The notes under the pieces: model-generated
What the model saw: the letters and a program-made list of their open reading frames with translations, nothing else
Database searches by the model: none
What the model was told of the DNA's origin: nothing
In this document: positions 62,448 to 64,000 of the stretch, piece by piece
Numbering within the stretch: position 1 is the stretch's first letter
How the letters are laid out: every line of letters starts with the position of its first letter
Source of the DNA: Pseudoalteromonas shioyasakiensis
GTDB taxonomy: Bacteria > Pseudomonadota > Gammaproteobacteria > Enterobacterales > Alteromonadaceae
Length of the DNA stretch: 64,000 nucleotides
NCBI RefSeq assembly: GCF_024518675.1
Contig: NZ_JANIGL010000002.1
Location: 62,001-126,000, forward strand
Reading direction: 5' to 3'
Position numbers and translations under genes: made by a program

Positions 62448-63094
62448 TGGCCCCTGCTCGTCTAGTAGTCTTAATTTCAGGTAGTGGCTCTAATTTACAA
62501 GCCATCATTGATGCCTGTAATAATGGCGAGATAAACGCAAACATAGCGGCTGTCATTAGTAATAAGGCAGACGCTTATGGCCTTGAGCGAGCAAAAAATG
62601 CGGGCATTGCAACAGCAGTGCTCAGCCATAAAGATTTTGACTCGCGTGAAGCCTATGATGCAAAATTAATGAACGTTATTGACTCTTTTACACCAAATCT
62701 AGTTGTATTAGCTGGTTTTATGCGTATTCTTACTCCTAGCTTAGTGCAAAAATTTAAAGGAAAAATGTTGAACATTCATCCTTCTTTGTTGCCTAAGTAT
62801 CAGGGTCTGAATACCCACCAAAGAGCAATAGATGCAAAAGATGACGTTCATGGTGTAAGCGTGCACTTTGTCACTGAAGAATTAGACGGCGGTCCCGTTA
62901 TTCTTCAAGCCAAAGTACCTGTGTTAGCAGATGACACTGCTGAAACATTAGCAAAGCGTGTGCATGCACAAGAACATATAATCTATCCTTTGGTGGTCAA
63001 ATGGTTCAGTGAACAACGACTTACGATGGAAGCAGATTATGCAGTTCTTGATGAAAACAAACTCCCAACACACGGCGCAGACTACCCACAATAA
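62447..63094 (+). CDS. purN: Phosphoribosylglycinamide formyltransferase
   Basis: The 215-residue product begins with RLVVLISGSGSNLQAIIDAC and has the formyl-transfer triad text LAGFMRILTP, MLNIHPSLLPKYQGLNTHQRAI and VSVHFVTEELDGGPVILQAKV. It uses 10-formyl-THF to make formyl-GAR. It overlaps purM by one base and overlaps the start of the following exported-protein gene. Confidence 0.97.
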   Translation: MAPARLVVLISGSGSNLQAIIDACNNGEINANIAAVISNKADAYGLERAKNAGIATAVLSHKDFDSREAYDAKLMNVIDSFTPNLVVLAGFMRILTPSLVQKFKGKMLNIHPSLLPKYQGLNTHQRAIDAKDDVHGVSVHFVTEELDGGPVILQAKVPVLADDTAETLAKRVHAQEHIIYPLVVKWFSEQRLTMEADYAVLDENKLPTHGADYPQ

Positions 63095-63842
63095 AAAACT
63101 AAGTGCCCTACTACTGTGTGCGGGCACTTTACTTCCTACTAGCTTAATCGCCAGCGAGCTTACACAATTCGAAGCCAATTATGATATTTTGCGTAAAGGC
63201 GAAAATCATGGGCAAGGTGTAAGAACACTCAAAAAAATCTCAGATAATAGTTATCAAGTGAGTTACCACAGTGATATTGAATGGATGATCTTCTCTGATT
63301 CTCGCAAAGAAACGTCCAATTTCACTTTTAGTAACAATGAAGTATCTCCTGTGGATTACAGCATGATCCGCACCGGTACCGGTCCTGATAAAGAATATAC
63401 TTTATCGTTTAATAACGCAGAAAAGCTCGTCAATAGTAGTGAAAGTAAATACCCATTAAAATGTGAATGGAGCGAACACTTCCAAGACTCCATTTCATAT
63501 CAAGTACAAGTGCGCGAAGACTTAAAAATGGGTAAAACTGATTTGTCTTACCCGCTAGTCGATAAAAAAGGTAACTGTCGCGATTACAATTTTGAAGTAG
63601 TAGGCAAAGAAATGATCTCACTTCCTATTGGTAATATTGAAGCGATTAAAGTAAAGCGCCTTTACGATAACGATAAACGTCAAGCCCTTGCTTGGTTTGC
63701 GCCTGAAATGGACTACATGCTTGTTAGGATGTGGAAAGGCGAAAAAGGTGTAGAACAATTTGAAGTGCAAATGAAGTCATTCACCGTCACCAGCCCTGTT
63801 GCTGTTCCAGAAGCTGTAAAAAGCGAAATAGCCCCAGAGTAA
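63039..63842 (+). CDS. Exported DUF3108 protein
   Basis: The ATG at 63039 has a GGAAG ribosome site six bases upstream, inside the end of purN, and gives 267 residues; a GTG at 63009 is in frame. A signal peptide (KLSALLLCAGTLLPTSLIAS) precedes text of the DUF3108 family (QFEANYDILRKGENHGQGVRTLKK, GNCRDYNFEVVGKEMISLPIGNIEAIKVKRLYDNDKRQALAWFAPEMDYMLVRMW). It is periplasmic; function is unknown. Overlap with purN by 56 bases suggests co-transcription. Confidence 0.88.
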   Translation: MQFLMKTNSQHTAQTTHNKKLSALLLCAGTLLPTSLIASELTQFEANYDILRKGENHGQGVRTLKKISDNSYQVSYHSDIEWMIFSDSRKETSNFTFSNNEVSPVDYSMIRTGTGPDKEYTLSFNNAEKLVNSSESKYPLKCEWSEHFQDSISYQVQVREDLKMGKTDLSYPLVDKKGNCRDYNFEVVGKEMISLPIGNIEAIKVKRLYDNDKRQALAWFAPEMDYMLVRMWKGEKGVEQFEVQMKSFTVTSPVAVPEAVKSEIAPE

Positions 63843-63867
63843 ATTTGTTTCTACGTAAGATGAAAGG

Positions 63868-63900
63868 CCCAAGTATGACAATCATAACTTGGGCTTTTTA
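63868..63900. terminator. Terminator of the purMN operon
   Basis: GCCCAAGT (63868-63875) pairs with ACTTGGGC (63888-63895), followed by a T-run. It lies 26 bases past the DUF3108 stop. Confidence 0.88.
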
Positions 63901-63932
63901 TTTTACGGTTTATAACTACTTCAAACTTGAAA

Positions 63933-63967
63933 CTGACGGCTGACGGCTGACGGCTGACGGCTGACGG
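63933..63967. repeat. Five tandem copies of CTGACGG
   Basis: The 7-base word CTGACGG is repeated five times without a break, after the terminator, and followed by CTA. It is a simple-sequence tract likely to vary in copy number between strains. Confidence 0.9.
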
Positions 63968-64000
63968 CTAAATTAACTCACCCATTTTAAATAACGCGAA

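Noticed and set aside
1..64000. CRISPR arrays, tRNA or rRNA genes
   Set aside because: No regularly spaced repeats and no tRNA or rRNA signatures were recognised in the window by eye.

Overview
The window looks like chromosome of a marine gammaproteobacterium of the order Alteromonadales, most probably Pseudoalteromonas. I base this on the housekeeping gene order apt-dnaX-ybaB-recR-(htpG), the TtpC-type TonB operon with a DUF3450 and a TPR gene, and the general codon style. No search was run, so the genus is an inference.

Region 1 (1-28,700) is a carbohydrate-use locus that looks AT-rich. On the minus strand one operon runs GH26 mannanase lipoprotein, TonB-dependent receptor, GH5 enzyme, beta-propeller lactonase and Tat-exported TIM-barrel protein, with a royal-jelly-family gene cut by the window edge beyond it. 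A second minus-strand operon runs sodium symporter, GH130 phosphorylase, mannobiose 2-epimerase, two-headed GH5 enzyme and GH5 enzyme. On the plus strand lie a LacI regulator, a mannose isomerase-like AGE protein, a sulfatase, a phosphomannomutase and a Nudix hydrolase. A second sulfatase and an MFS transporter diverge from each other. Six copies of one palindrome (TGAACCGGTTCA or close variants) sit in the four main promoter regions and tie the locus into one LacI regulon. The logic is surface cutting of beta-1,4-mannan, TonB-driven import, periplasmic trimming and desulfation, sodium-coupled uptake of mannobiose, epimerisation to mannosyl-glucose, phosphorolysis to mannose-1-phosphate, and conversion to mannose-6-phosphate. 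Two sulfatases suggest a sulfated beta-mannan, such as that of green algae, as the natural substrate.

Region 2 (28,700-34,500) is a mobile module. It has a cluster of palindromes, a very long perfect hairpin, a RepA-like ATPase, a replication-relaxation-type protein, an unknown 128-residue protein, an AlpA-like excisionase candidate and a tyrosine integrase. It stops inside htpG: only the heat-shock promoter and the first 25 or so codons of htpG remain next to recR, and the rest is not in the window. The element therefore probably extends leftward past the window start, and the mannan locus may be its cargo.

Region 3 (34,500-64,000) is core chromosome: recR, ybaB, dnaX (with a convincing -1 frameshift signal), apt, an HvfABC copper-RiPP operon, dusC, the ExbB/ExbD/TonB/TtpC operon that could energise the receptor of region 1, an orphan response regulator, a cold-shock gene, pyrC, a GAF-GGDEF-EAL protein, bamC, gcvR, bcp, cmoAB and purMN.
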